A stretch of 23,429 bases of DNA from Cytophagaceae bacterium (GCA_027485075.1 JAIXRT010000283.1:1-23429); one strand, 5' to 3'. Positions 13,947 to 22,277 are shown, counted from the stretch's first letter. The notes: generated from the letters alone by a model not told the origin. Numbers and translations: made by a program.

Positions 13947-15147
13947 ACCTATGACACAAGCTAAACAATCCAATGGCCCTTTAATCATGATCGGAATACT
14001 GTTTTTTGTATTCGGATTCGTTACCTGGGTAAACTCTGTACTTATTGCATTCTTTAAGGATGCGTTCCAATTGAATAACTTTCAGTCTTTATTAGTTACT
14101 TCTGCCTTCTTTATCTCCTACTTTGTGATGGCAATTCCTTCTTCCTGGGTGCTGGCTAAAACAGGATTTAAAAATGGAATGTCGTTTGGTTTATTGGCCA
14201 TGGCTGTGGGGACTTTGTTATTTATCCCTGCTGCCAAAGCTGAGAATTACGCTTTGTTTTTATTAGGGCTGTTCGTTATTGGAACAGGCTTAGCCTTATT
14301 GCAGACAGCATCAAATCCCTACGTGACTATTTTAGGGCCTTCTGAGAGTGCGGCTCAGCGAATTTCTGTTATGGGAATTTGTAATAAAGTCGCTGGGATA
14401 TTAAGCCAAGTTATTTTTGGTGGATTGCTTTTATCATCTGCTGCCGGGGCGGCTAAACTTGAAACGGTTATTATGCCTTATGGTATCATGACGGCTATTT
14501 TAGTTGCTTTGGCGTTATGGGTGCGTTTTTCTACGCTACCAGAAGTGGAAGCGGAAGAGACTGAAGAAGAAAAAAGTGCCACGAAATCTAGCGTTTGGGA
14601 ATATCCTAATTTAGTGTTGGGTCTTATTGCTTTCTTCTTGTATGTAGGTGTTGAGGTCATGGCTGGGGATACAATCATCAATTATGGCGTTTCTAAAGGT
14701 TTCAGCATGGATATTGCGAAATCATTCACTAGCTATACGCTGTATGGGATGTTGGCCGGTTACATCGTAGGTATATTTTTCATCCCTAAATACCTGAGTC
14801 AATCGAAGGCATTAAACTATTCGGCAATTTTAGGAATTATATTTTCCGTAGGTGCAGTCGCTTTAGATGGATATTTATCTGTTTTATGCATCGCATTATT
14901 GGGCTTAGCAAATGCACTCATGTGGCCTGCCATGTGGCCATTAGCCATCCAAGGGTTAGGCAAGTTTACCAAAATTGGTTCAGCCTTAATTATTATGATG
15001 ATTTCAGGGGGCGCCTTGATTCCTTTGGTGTATGGGTCGATTGCCGACTCACTAGGTGATACTCAATTATCCTATTCGATTATGGTTCCGTGCTATTTAT
15101 TTATACTTTATTATGCAACAATTGGTCATAAAAAGAGTTCTTGGTAA
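13933..15147 (+). CDS. Sugar MFS transporter (FucP/NagP family)
   Basis: This 404-residue inner-membrane major-facilitator protein has about twelve hydrophobic segments. The first helix GILFFVFGFVTWVNSVLI and the LLQTASNPYVTILGP motif near residues 118-135 mark the FucP branch, which covers proton symporters for L-fucose, glucose/galactose and N-acetylglucosamine. Coupling to the GH109 gene points to N-acetylgalactosamine or a related sugar, as inference. The ATG at 13933 overlaps the GH109 stop by 14 bases; an in-frame ATG at 13951, 4 bases after that stop, is an equally good start and would shorten the protein by six residues. A hairpin terminator follows 21 bases after the stop. Confidence 0.92.
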   Translation: MINTKPMTQAKQSNGPLIMIGILFFVFGFVTWVNSVLIAFFKDAFQLNNFQSLLVTSAFFISYFVMAIPSSWVLAKTGFKNGMSFGLLAMAVGTLLFIPAAKAENYALFLLGLFVIGTGLALLQTASNPYVTILGPSESAAQRISVMGICNKVAGILSQVIFGGLLLSSAAGAAKLETVIMPYGIMTAILVALALWVRFSTLPEVEAEETEEEKSATKSSVWEYPNLVLGLIAFFLYVGVEVMAGDTIINYGVSKGFSMDIAKSFTSYTLYGMLAGYIVGIFFIPKYLSQSKALNYSAILGIIFSVGAVALDGYLSVLCIALLGLANALMWPAMWPLAIQGLGKFTKIGSALIIMMISGGALIPLVYGSIADSLGDTQLSYSIMVPCYLFILYYATIGHKKSSW

Positions 15148-15168
15148 GTAGAAAGATAATATAGAATC

Positions 15169-15200
15169 GCCCCATCTTTCCATTGATAGCTGGGGCTTTT
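15169..15200 (+). terminator. Terminator of the GH109-MFS transcript
   Basis: GCCCCA (15169-15174) pairs with TGGGGC (15191-15196) over a 16-base loop, followed by TTTTCTTT. The stem is only six strong pairs plus weak internal pairing. The ispG promoter elements lie within the loop and just after the U-tract. Confidence 0.6.
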
Positions 15201-15213
15201 CTTTGTAATTTTG
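15183..15213 (+). promoter_or_regulatory. Promoter of ispG, nearly leaderless
   Basis: TTG at 15183-15185, a 20-base spacer and TAATTTTG at 15206-15213 are the same boxes and spacing as at tRNA-Leu. The ispG ATG is 4 bases after the -7 box, so the transcript would start at or within a few bases of the start codon. The -33 box lies in the loop of the preceding terminator. Confidence 0.65.
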
Positions 15214-15217
15214 TTTT

Positions 15218-17206
15218 ATGTCTCGAATATTTCAATCTCCTAATGCCCATTTAATTGCCGATGGCAATCAGTACGCACGTTCTCTCGTTTCTTATCAACG
15301 CAGAGAAACCATACCTGTACAGATTGGAGATTTATATTTAGGATCCGATTTTCCCATTCGAATCCAATCCATGACCACTGTGGATACCATGGATACCCAA
15401 GGTTCTATCGAACAATCTATTCGGATGATCGATGCGGGATGTGAGTTAGTGCGTATCACAGCTCCTTCTGTTAAAGAAGCTCAAAATTTAGAAAATATTC
15501 GGAAAGGTTTACGTGCTAGAGGGTATACTACGCCCCTAGTTGCGGATATACATTTTACACCCAATGCGGCTGAACTTGCTGCAAGAATCGTTGAAAAGGT
15601 TCGGATTAATCCGGGTAATTATGCTGATAAAAAGCGATTTGAGACGATCGATTACACGGATGCGTCTTATCAGTCAGAATTAGAGCGTATACGTGATAAA
15701 TTTTTGCCCCTGGTCAATATTTGCAAGGAATATGGCACTGCGATGCGCATTGGTACGAATCATGGTTCCTTATCGGATCGTATATTAAGTCGCTACGGCG
15801 ATACTCCCTTAGGAATGGTTGAATCTGCCTTAGAGTTCTTGCGTATATGTGAGGATGAAAAGTATTACAATATTGTGCTTTCGATGAAATCGTCCAACAC
15901 GCAAGTCATGGTGGAAGCGTATCGTCTGTTAAGTAAGAAATTAGCGGATGGTCAGTTCAAGGCGTATCCCTTGCATTTAGGTGTGACAGAAGCAGGCGAA
16001 GGAGAAGATGGTCGAATTAAATCTGCTGTGGGGATTGGAACCTTATTAGAAGATGGATTGGGTGATACAATTCGTGTTTCATTAACGGAAGATCCTGAAT
16101 TTGAAATTCCTGTGGCGAAGGAACTTGCTCGTCGTTATCAGTCACGTGCTTCGATTAGTACGCCAATTGCTCCATTTCAAGCTGAAAAACCAAATTTAGA
16201 TTCCCCTATCAATCCTTTTGCACACGATAGACGGCCCACGAAGGAAGTTGTCAATTTCGGCGGACATCAAGTACCACGGGTTATTGCAGATTTCTCGCAA
16301 ATGGCAGAAGTTCTCATGGATGATTTAAAATCAATTGGTCACTTTTATCTACCTGAGCCAGATAAATGGGCGATGAATGATCTTGGGGCTGATTATATTT
16401 TCACAGGAGATGTGTCAATAGATTTTATGTTGCCAAATGGGCTTAAACAGATTGTTAATGCCCCACAATGGCAAGGTGATATGCATGTTTTTCCGCTATT
16501 TAATTTAGAGGAATATCTTACGGATTTGCCTAAGCATCCAGAAATGAATTTCATTTCAATGGATTGTTCCGATATCGAGTTGGTTAATCAATTGCCTTCT
16601 GAACGGGTTGTTTTGATTTTACATTCTCAAAATGCGCATCGAATGGCTGATCTTCGTCGGTTCTTTTTCGAACTGATTCAGCATGATATTCAGATTCCTG
16701 TTATTCTTCAACTAGCTTACTCCAATGTAGATGCGAATCAATTGCAATTATTTGCACCTACGGATGCGGGTGGATTATTCATCGATGGATTAGGAGATGG
16801 GATTATGCTTTCCATGCCATATGTTTTAGATAAGCAGGCATTATTGAATGCAACGGCTTTTGGTGTTTTGCAAGCGAGCCGAATGCGTATCTCTAAAACG
16901 GAATACATATCTTGTCCTTCCTGCGGTCGTACTTTGTTTGATTTACAAGAAACGACAGCGAAGATTCGCCAAGTAACTGATCATCTCAAAGGCATTAAAA
17001 TTGGTATTATGGGGTGCATTGTGAATGGCCCGGGGGAAATGGCAGATGCGGATTATGGTTATGTAGGTATTGGAAAAGATAAAATTGCCCTATACCGAGG
17101 ACAAGAAGTAGTAAAAAAATCAGTTCCTGCAGATGCTGCGGTGGATGAATTGATTCAGTTAATTAAAGATGATGGTAATTGGAGAGATCCACAGATAACG
17201 AATTAA
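15218..17206 (+). CDS. ispG: 4-hydroxy-3-methylbut-2-enyl diphosphate synthase (IspG), large form
   Basis: IspG (GcpE) reduces methylerythritol cyclodiphosphate to HMBPP, the sixth enzymatic step of the MEP isoprenoid pathway, using a [4Fe-4S] cluster. The 662-residue protein is the long version found in Bacteroidota, Chlamydiae and plants. A TIM barrel occupies about 20-290, beginning with VQIGDLYLGSDFPIRIQSM. An inserted domain runs from about 300 to 550. The cluster-binding domain occupies about 560-655. Cluster ligands appear as Cys566 and Cys569 (CPSCGRTLFDLQ), Cys600 and Glu607 (MGCIVNGPGE). The start at 15218 is supported by its promoter and the lack of any other ATG before the barrel. 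A small membrane protein gene begins 2 bases after its stop. Confidence 0.97.
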   Translation: MSRIFQSPNAHLIADGNQYARSLVSYQRRETIPVQIGDLYLGSDFPIRIQSMTTVDTMDTQGSIEQSIRMIDAGCELVRITAPSVKEAQNLENIRKGLRARGYTTPLVADIHFTPNAAELAARIVEKVRINPGNYADKKRFETIDYTDASYQSELERIRDKFLPLVNICKEYGTAMRIGTNHGSLSDRILSRYGDTPLGMVESALEFLRICEDEKYYNIVLSMKSSNTQVMVEAYRLLSKKLADGQFKAYPLHLGVTEAGEGEDGRIKSAVGIGTLLEDGLGDTIRVSLTEDPEFEIPVAKELARRYQSRASISTPIAPFQAEKPNLDSPINPFAHDRRPTKEVVNFGGHQVPRVIADFSQMAEVLMDDLKSIGHFYLPEPDKWAMNDLGADYIFTGDVSIDFMLPNGLKQIVNAPQWQGDMHVFPLFNLEEYLTDLPKHPEMNFISMDCSDIELVNQLPSERVVLILHSQNAHRMADLRRFFFELIQHDIQIPVILQLAYSNVDANQLQLFAPTDAGGLFIDGLGDGIMLSMPYVLDKQALLNATAFGVLQASRMRISKTEYISCPSCGRTLFDLQETTAKIRQVTDHLKGIKIGIMGCIVNGPGEMADADYGYVGIGKDKIALYRGQEVVKKSVPADAAVDELIQLIKDDGNWRDPQITN

Positions 17207-17208
17207 TT

Positions 17209-17397
17209 ATGAGCAGATTAAAGGAACAATTTAAAGTTGGCGAAATATTCACCTATTTCATTCGGGTTTTTCAAAAACCTAAACCGGGTGCGCCAACTAA
17301 CTTTAACATCCGTACGATGCATACGATCAACAAGATATCGATCGTTATGTTTTTGTTTTGTGTGCTTGTTATGCTTTATCGTGCGTTTTTACGCTAA
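17209..17397 (+). CDS. DUF6728-like small membrane protein
   Basis: The product is 62 residues. An amphipathic N-terminal half (MSRLKEQFKVGEIFTYFIRV) is followed by a basic, proline-rich stretch and the segment NFNIRTMHTINKISIVMFLF. A single transmembrane helix spans about residues 43-58. The NFN-R-MH-INK-S pattern resembles the DUF6728 family of short Bacteroidota proteins as I recall it; the function is unknown. I chose ATG 17209, 2 bases after the ispG stop, over an in-frame ATG at 17179 inside ispG. The gene is probably cotranscribed with ispG. Its stop codon directly abuts the stop of the convergent thioredoxin-like gene, with no base between. Confidence 0.75.
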   Translation: MSRLKEQFKVGEIFTYFIRVFQKPKPGAPTNFNIRTMHTINKISIVMFLFCVLVMLYRAFLR

Positions 17398-18444
17398 TTA
17401 ACGTAGCCCAAATTTACACCAATTCGTTTGTGCAAATTTCAGAGCCGCTTTGTCTTTCGTTTTTGATTTAACAAAATCACATAAATATTGGTATTCTTTC
17501 GGGCCAGGTGCACTAGGTAGTGCATCGATTAGTTCGTTGATGACATTAATCGCCGCCATTGCCTTCTTTTGCTTGAATAAAAGAATACTTTCGGCCATCC
17601 AAGTTCGGCGTACAATAGAACCTTTATCGATTCCTGTTTTCGCCATTTGGTCTTTTAATTTTGCAATTTCGGCAGCTGAAAGCTTATTGACCTGAGAGCT
17701 GGTCATGACAATCTGAAAAATATTCTCATATATCATTTTTACCAAAGAAGGATCCGCTATCCGGTTGTATTGTGTTAAATGACTAACGTAATAATCAAAA
17801 AGCGCATTATTATTATTCATCATGACCATTTGGATGATGTTTAGTGCACTTTGACTTACATATTGGTTGGTAGGCATCACTTTAACTAACTCGTTGATCA
17901 TCTTGATATTAGTATTCGTATCTGCAGTTAATCGGGCAATTTGTGCGTAGTTTAACAAGAAGGCAAAGCCTCGTTCACCGGATTTAAATCTACTCGCGAA
18001 ATTGGTGGCTTGCTCAGCTGGATTAGAAGCTTTTTGGGCAATGCTGTTCACATTAATGATCGTGTTTTCCTTTTCACCAAATGCTTTTGCCTGAAGCAAT
18101 TTCATGCTTTTGGGATCAAAGAATAAAAATGTAGGGGTTGCGTTAATATTGATTTTTAACTGTTGTAATGCTTTTAGATTTTCAGGTTTACGAACGTCTA
18201 ATTGAAAATTAACGAAGTTGGCATTATACAAAGCGCCTACTTGTGGCTGAGCAAATGTCCCTTTAAATGAATTACAAACATGGCAAGTGGGCTCATATGC
18301 CTCTACAAAAAGCAACTTATTTTGTTGTTTAGCCGTATTGATTGCCGCTTGTAAGCTGGCCGATTTAATAAAGTTTATTCCTTTTTGCGCCTGCACATTC
18401 GTGGCGAAAATGATACAAAGGAAAAGTGAAGTTAGCAGACGCAT
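17398..18444 (-). CDS. Exported thioredoxin-family protein
   Basis: The 348-residue product starts with a signal peptide (MRLLTSLFLCIIFATNVQA, cleavage near residue 19). A thioredoxin fold follows at about 25-135. The active-site motif is CHVC (Cys54 and Cys57) in EPTCHVCNSFKGT, and the cis-proline is Pro104 in NATPTFLFF. The C-terminal two thirds (about 140-348) is helical with no motif I recognise and may be a helical-repeat partner-binding region. It probably acts as a disulfide reductase or isomerase in the periplasm. It lies 9 bases after gldC on the same strand, so it is likely in the same transcript. The link to gliding is positional only. Confidence 0.87.
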   Translation of the reverse strand: MRLLTSLFLCIIFATNVQAQKGINFIKSASLQAAINTAKQQNKLLFVEAYEPTCHVCNSFKGTFAQPQVGALYNANFVNFQLDVRKPENLKALQQLKININATPTFLFFDPKSMKLLQAKAFGEKENTIINVNSIAQKASNPAEQATNFASRFKSGERGFAFLLNYAQIARLTADTNTNIKMINELVKVMPTNQYVSQSALNIIQMVMMNNNNALFDYYVSHLTQYNRIADPSLVKMIYENIFQIVMTSSQVNKLSAAEIAKLKDQMAKTGIDKGSIVRRTWMAESILLFKQKKAMAAINVINELIDALPSAPGPKEYQYLCDFVKSKTKDKAALKFAQTNWCKFGLR

Positions 18445-18453
18445 AAGATTAGA

Positions 18454-18804
18454 TTATTGGCCTTTAGAGGCAGCTGTGATTTCTTTTTTCAAATTTTGAG
18501 AAAGCTTTTTGCAAACTTGTTCTACTTCAAAAGCAAACTCGGTATCGCCCGTCGCTTGTAAAGCGGCATCTCCTACTGTTCCCATAATTTCAATGAAAAA
18601 GCGCTTCATGTCAAGCATTTCCATATCCTTTGTCCACAATGGTAAAGCTAGAGTCCCCTTGTGATAAGGATCCCATGTGGCAACTAATATGGCTTTTGTC
18701 TCCTCAATGCCTTCATTGGGGTTATCTGTTGCTGACCAAGAGATTTGTTCAGGGATACTATTTTCGTCAAGCTTGATATCAAAATGGATTTCAGAATGTT
18801 TCAT
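18454..18804 (-). CDS. gldC: Gliding motility protein GldC
   Basis: The 116-residue product matches GldC along its length. It opens with MKHSEIHFDIKLDENSIPE, then ISWSATDNPNEGIEETKAI, LPLWTKDMEMLDMKRFFIE and a C-terminal TGD-containing helix. GldC is a small soluble protein of the gliding/type IX secretion-associated set in Bacteroidota. As I recall, its loss impairs but does not abolish gliding in Flavobacterium johnsoniae. I chose the ATG at 18804 because homologs begin with the MKxSEIHF strand; a frame from a TTG at 18843 would add 13 unrelated residues. Unlike Flavobacterium, where gldB and gldC are adjacent, no gldB is seen here. Confidence 0.88.
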   Translation of the reverse strand: MKHSEIHFDIKLDENSIPEQISWSATDNPNEGIEETKAILVATWDPYHKGTLALPLWTKDMEMLDMKRFFIEIMGTVGDAALQATGDTEFAFEVEQVCKKLSQNLKKEITAASKGQ

Positions 18805-18866
18805 TTCAGGCGTTTGTTTTTCGTTTGTTTGATGTGATTCCAAACCAAATAAATCGTATTTTCGTA

Positions 18867-18874
18867 CAAAAGTA
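18867..18874 (-). promoter_or_regulatory. Possible -7 promoter element of gldC
   Basis: The minus strand reads TACTTTTG, an exact TAnnTTTG match, 62 bases before the gldC ATG. A CTG, one mismatch from TTG, sits at the 20-base spacing upstream, just inside cinA. The leader would be longer than at other genes here. Confidence 0.35.
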
Positions 18875-18884
18875 AGAAAACTAA

Positions 18885-20138
18885 ATGGTTCGAGCAGAAA
18901 TTATTACCATTGGCGATGAGATTCTATACGGTCAAATTCTTGACACGAATACCCAGTGGATCAGTCTTGAACTAGACAAGTTAGGCATCAAAACCGTGCG
19001 GAAATCTTCTGTAGGGGATCAAAAAGATGAGATCGTACAGATATTACAAGAAGCGCAAAAGCGTGCGGATGTGGTTTTTATTACGGGTGGATTGGGGCCA
19101 ACTAAAGATGATTTGACGAAAAAAATACTAGCTGATTTTTTTGATTGTACGCTTGCTTATCATTCGGAGGCGTTGCAAGATGTCACCGAATTCTTTCTCA
19201 AGCGCGGTCGGGAATTGAGCGATTTAAATCGCGATCAGGCGTTACTACCCACAAAATGCACATTTATACCTAATAAGCAAGGCACAGCACCTGCGATGTG
19301 GTTCAATGAATTGGATACTATCTGGATTTCGATGCCGGGTGTCCCTTTTGAAATGAAGGCGATTATGGAATCAGAGGTTTTACCTCGGTTGGTTAATCAC
19401 TTTAAATTACCAGTCATTGTACATCAGTTAGTTAAAACTGTTGGAATTGGTGAGTCTTATTTGTCGGATTTAATTCAAGACTGGGAATTACAATTGCCCG
19501 CACATATTAAGTTGGCCTATTTACCTTCATTAGGTATAGTGAAACTTCGTTTAACAGGATTTGGTGATTCTGCTGAAAATCTGCATCAGCAAATTTCTGC
19601 TGAATATGCCAAGGTAATGCCCTTGATCAAATCCTATGTGTTTGGTTATGAAAAGGATGAATTAGCGGATGTTGTTGGTAAATTATTGGTTTCTAAACAA
19701 GCGACTCTTTCTTTAGCTGAAAGTTGTACAGGCGGATATTTAGCTTCTCAATTCACGCAGCAAGCAGGTTGTTCTGCCTATTTTTTAGGAGGGTTACTCG
19801 CCTACGCAAATGATATAAAAATGAATCAATTGGGTGTTTCTGCTCAAATTTTGAATGATGAAGGTGCTGTCAGTGAAGCGTGTATTCGAGCCATGGCTAC
19901 AGGAGTTCGTGAATTGAATGGCAGCGAATATGCACTGGCTACCTCAGGTATTGCGGGTCCAGATGGGGGTACATCGGAGAAACCAGTTGGAACCATTTGG
20001 ATTGCATTAGCTCATCCCACAGGTGTTATTACGCGTAAATTAACTTTAGGAGGAACTCGTATTCAGAATATACATTTGACGTCTCTGACTGCAATTAATT
20101 TATTGAGAAGATTTTTATTAAACGATTTGGCTGAATAG
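18885..20138 (+). CDS. cinA: CinA family protein (competence/damage-inducible; NMN deamidase domain)
   Basis: The 417-residue product has an N-terminal molybdopterin-binding-like (MoCF) domain, about 1-170, containing IGDEILYGQILDTN and FITGGLGPTKDDLTK. A middle KH-like region follows at about 170-255. The C-terminal CinA/PncC domain (about 260-415) carries LAESCTGGYLASQF, with Ser280 as the expected catalytic serine, and TSGIAGPDGGTSEKPVGT. PncC domains deamidate nicotinamide mononucleotide; the N-terminal domain of CinA has been tied to ADP-ribose pyrophosphatase activity. The protein thus recycles pyridine nucleotides, and the competence link is historical. The gene is divergent from gldC and ends 2 bases before the E2 gene, so the two form an operon. 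Confidence 0.96.
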   Translation: MVRAEIITIGDEILYGQILDTNTQWISLELDKLGIKTVRKSSVGDQKDEIVQILQEAQKRADVVFITGGLGPTKDDLTKKILADFFDCTLAYHSEALQDVTEFFLKRGRELSDLNRDQALLPTKCTFIPNKQGTAPAMWFNELDTIWISMPGVPFEMKAIMESEVLPRLVNHFKLPVIVHQLVKTVGIGESYLSDLIQDWELQLPAHIKLAYLPSLGIVKLRLTGFGDSAENLHQQISAEYAKVMPLIKSYVFGYEKDELADVVGKLLVSKQATLSLAESCTGGYLASQFTQQAGCSAYFLGGLLAYANDIKMNQLGVSAQILNDEGAVSEACIRAMATGVRELNGSEYALATSGIAGPDGGTSEKPVGTIWIALAHPTGVITRKLTLGGTRIQNIHLTSLTAINLLRRFLLNDLAE

Positions 20139-20140
20139 AT

Positions 20141-21409
20141 ATGGCGCTAACGGAAATTATCATGCCTAAAATGGGCGAAAGTATCATGGAGGCAACTGTT
20201 TTAACCTGGTTGAAACAACCTGGTGATTTTGTCGAAGCCGATGAATTCATTCTGGAAGTTGCTACAGATAAAATTGATACGGAAGTTCCTTCCCCAATAG
20301 CTGGAGTATTGAAGCAAATTTTAGTTCCTGAGGGTCAAATTGTTACGATTGGTAAAGCTTTCTGTCTAATTGACGCGAGTGAAGATTTGGTGGTAGAATC
20401 AAAGGGTTTTTCGAGTGAAGAAGTATTTCATCCAGAACCTGAATTGAATGCTTTATTAGATTTAAGTTTAGGAAATTTTGATGGTGCTGAGGTGAAATCA
20501 AATCCTTGGGTGTCACCGTTGATTAAACAGATTTGCCAACAAGAAAGTGTTTCTCAGCGTGAATTGAGTGGAATACGTGGTTCGGGTATGGATGGCCGGG
20601 TTACGAAGAAAGATGTGTTGAACTACATCGCTGTGCGGAATTCGAAACGCATGATTGCTTCGGGTACCTTAAGTCAAGGCCCCGGTTTACGTTTACCCGG
20701 TGATGAGGTGGTTGAAATGGATCGAATGCGAAAAATGATTTCGGAGCGCATGTCTGATTCTAAGCGAATTTCACCTCACGTAACGTCTTTTCTAGAAGCT
20801 GATTTAACGAATATAGTTCAGTGGCGTGAGCAGATAAAAGGAAAGTTTTTGGATACCTACAAGGAACCGATTACCTATACTCCGCTCCTATTTATGGCTA
20901 CGGCGAAGGCAATAAAGGATTTCCCAGGAATTAATATATCCGTAGAAGGAGATTATATTGTTCAACATCAGCAAATCAATATTGGTATGGCGGTAGCCTT
21001 GCCTAATGGAAATTTAATTGTTCCCGTTATTCACAATGTCGATCAATTAACTTTAGTCGAGTTAACGCAAAAGGTCAATGATTTGTCTGCCCGTGCACGA
21101 AAAAATAAATTGACTCCAACAGATTTAGAAGGTGGTACTTATACGATATCCAACATAGGTGGTTTTGGTAATTTAATGGGTACGCCTATCATTGTACAAC
21201 CACAGGTTGGAATATTAGCTTTTGGTATTATTGAAAAGAAGCCTGCGGTTATTACTGGGCCAACGGGTGAAGATCAAATTGTAATCCGTCAAAAGATGTT
21301 TATTTCTCATTCCTACGATCATCGCGTCGTCGATGGCTCTTTGGGTGGAGGATTTCTTAAACGGGTGGCAGAATACTTAGAAAAGTTTCAAGCAGATTTT
21401 ACCCTATAA
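20141..21409 (+). CDS. 2-oxoacid dehydrogenase E2 (dihydrolipoamide acyltransferase)
   Basis: The 422-residue E2 subunit transfers an acyl group from lipoamide to CoA. The lipoyl domain is at about 1-80 with the lipoylated lysine predicted at Lys44 in EVATDKIDTEVPSP. A peripheral-subunit-binding domain lies at about 120-165 (SPLIKQICQQE, then GSGMDGRVTKKDVLNYI). The acyltransferase catalytic domain is at about 190-420, with the terminal DHRVVDG motif (His394, Asp398). Whether it serves the branched-chain, pyruvate or 2-oxoglutarate complex is not clear; a single lipoyl domain and this length fit branched-chain or 2-oxoglutarate types. No E1 or E3 gene is next to it. It follows cinA by 2 bases and ends in a bidirectional hairpin. 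Confidence 0.93.
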   Translation: MALTEIIMPKMGESIMEATVLTWLKQPGDFVEADEFILEVATDKIDTEVPSPIAGVLKQILVPEGQIVTIGKAFCLIDASEDLVVESKGFSSEEVFHPEPELNALLDLSLGNFDGAEVKSNPWVSPLIKQICQQESVSQRELSGIRGSGMDGRVTKKDVLNYIAVRNSKRMIASGTLSQGPGLRLPGDEVVEMDRMRKMISERMSDSKRISPHVTSFLEADLTNIVQWREQIKGKFLDTYKEPITYTPLLFMATAKAIKDFPGINISVEGDYIVQHQQINIGMAVALPNGNLIVPVIHNVDQLTLVELTQKVNDLSARARKNKLTPTDLEGGTYTISNIGGFGNLMGTPIIVQPQVGILAFGIIEKKPAVITGPTGEDQIVIRQKMFISHSYDHRVVDGSLGGGFLKRVAEYLEKFQADFTL

Positions 21410-21437
21410 AAAAGGCCGTCACTAGACGGCCTTTTTT
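21408..21437. terminator. Bidirectional terminator between the E2 and desaturase genes
   Basis: A perfect 13-bp stem, AAAAAAGGCCGTC (21408-21420) and GACGGCCTTTTTT (21425-21437), has a 4-base loop ACTA. It starts inside the E2 stop codon TAA and ends 6 bases before the desaturase stop, so it serves both convergent genes. Confidence 0.93.
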
Positions 21438-21442
21438 ATTAA

Positions 21443-22204
21443 TTAAAACTTTGCATTGGGATCTTTTACATTGGGACGAATAATTCGAAGCCAAGTTAAT
21501 ATTTTGATCATTGGATAGGTGGGATCGAATTCAAACCACTTTGTCGCAAAATTGACACGATTTGGTAATTTGTGGTGATTATTCTGAAATAATTCTCCCA
21601 TCATAAGTACATCAAAAACCAATGAATTTTTTGAGCTATCGTGGTTGTCATAGTTTTGGTATCCATACTTATGACCAGACCAGTTGACAATTGCACCATG
21701 TACGGGTCCCATTAAAAAATGTACGGGTAATAAGAAGAAAAATGCCCAGTGCATGTCAAAATAAATGAAAGCTGCCATGTATAAGCAAACATAAGCCACT
21801 CCCCAACCGATACGTGAAATCCAAGAATCTCCAATTTTTTCAATTGTTTTGGATACGGGGTAATCATGTTCAAAGCGTTCTTCAACAGCTTGTTTACGAT
21901 TTAAAACCGCATTGTAAATATCTTTTGTTTTCCACATCATGGTGAACACATTACTTGAGAACAAAGGAGAATGCGGATCTTTTTTTGTATCTGAAAAAGC
22001 GTGGTGCATGCGATGAAGAATAGCATATGCACGTGGACTTAAGAAAGAAGAACCTTGTGAAAGATAAGTTAAGAAGTAAAAGAATTTCTCCCAGAATTTG
22101 TTCATCAAGAACATTTTATGCGCTGAATAACGATGAAGGAAAAAGGTCTGACTAAATAACGAAATGTACCAGTGAATGATAAATGCGGGAAGAACTAATT
22201 GCAT
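21443..22204 (-). CDS. Fatty acid (acyl-CoA/lipid) desaturase
   Basis: This 253-residue integral-membrane di-iron desaturase introduces a double bond into fatty acyl chains, probably delta-9. Histidine boxes: HRYSAH (24-29), HRMHH (64-68), and GELFQNNHHKLP with His210-His211. Another ligand candidate is His178 in NWSGHKYGYQNY. In most acyl-CoA desaturases the third box is GE-x-x-HN-x-HH; here the first histidine is Gln207, a change I believe is common in bacterial members. Hydrophobic helices lie at about 1-20, 40-60 and 134-170. It is convergent with the E2 gene. It is preceded on its strand by rsmE, but 96 bases with two palindromes and a -7-like box separate them, so it may be transcribed alone. 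Confidence 0.92.
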   Translation of the reverse strand: MQLVLPAFIIHWYISLFSQTFFLHRYSAHKMFLMNKFWEKFFYFLTYLSQGSSFLSPRAYAILHRMHHAFSDTKKDPHSPLFSSNVFTMMWKTKDIYNAVLNRKQAVEERFEHDYPVSKTIEKIGDSWISRIGWGVAYVCLYMAAFIYFDMHWAFFFLLPVHFLMGPVHGAIVNWSGHKYGYQNYDNHDSSKNSLVFDVLMMGELFQNNHHKLPNRVNFATKWFEFDPTYPMIKILTWLRIIRPNVKDPNAKF

Positions 22205-22227
22205 AAAGAATATAAATTTTTACAGTG

Positions 22228-22235
22228 CAAATTTA
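22228..22235 (-). promoter_or_regulatory. Possible -7 promoter element of the desaturase gene
   Basis: The minus strand reads TAAATTTG, an exact TAnnTTTG match, 23 bases before the desaturase ATG. No TTG is found at the favoured spacing; a T-rich stretch lies there instead. Confidence 0.35.
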
Positions 22236-22247
22236 AACATCAATTTT

Positions 22248-22267
22248 CCTTTAAAACCTTTTAAAGG
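22248..22267. repeat. Perfect 9-bp inverted repeat in the rsmE-desaturase gap
   Basis: CCTTTAAAA-CC-TTTTAAAGG is a perfect palindrome with a 2-base centre, 12 bases upstream of the possible desaturase -7 box. No U-tract follows it on the minus strand, so it looks more like an operator than a terminator. Confidence 0.6.
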
Positions 22268-22277
22268 CAATTTATTT

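Noticed and set aside
18805..18843. TTG start extending GldC by 13 residues
   Set aside because: GldC homologs start at the MKxSEIHF strand; the ATG at 18804 fits and TTG is a rare start.
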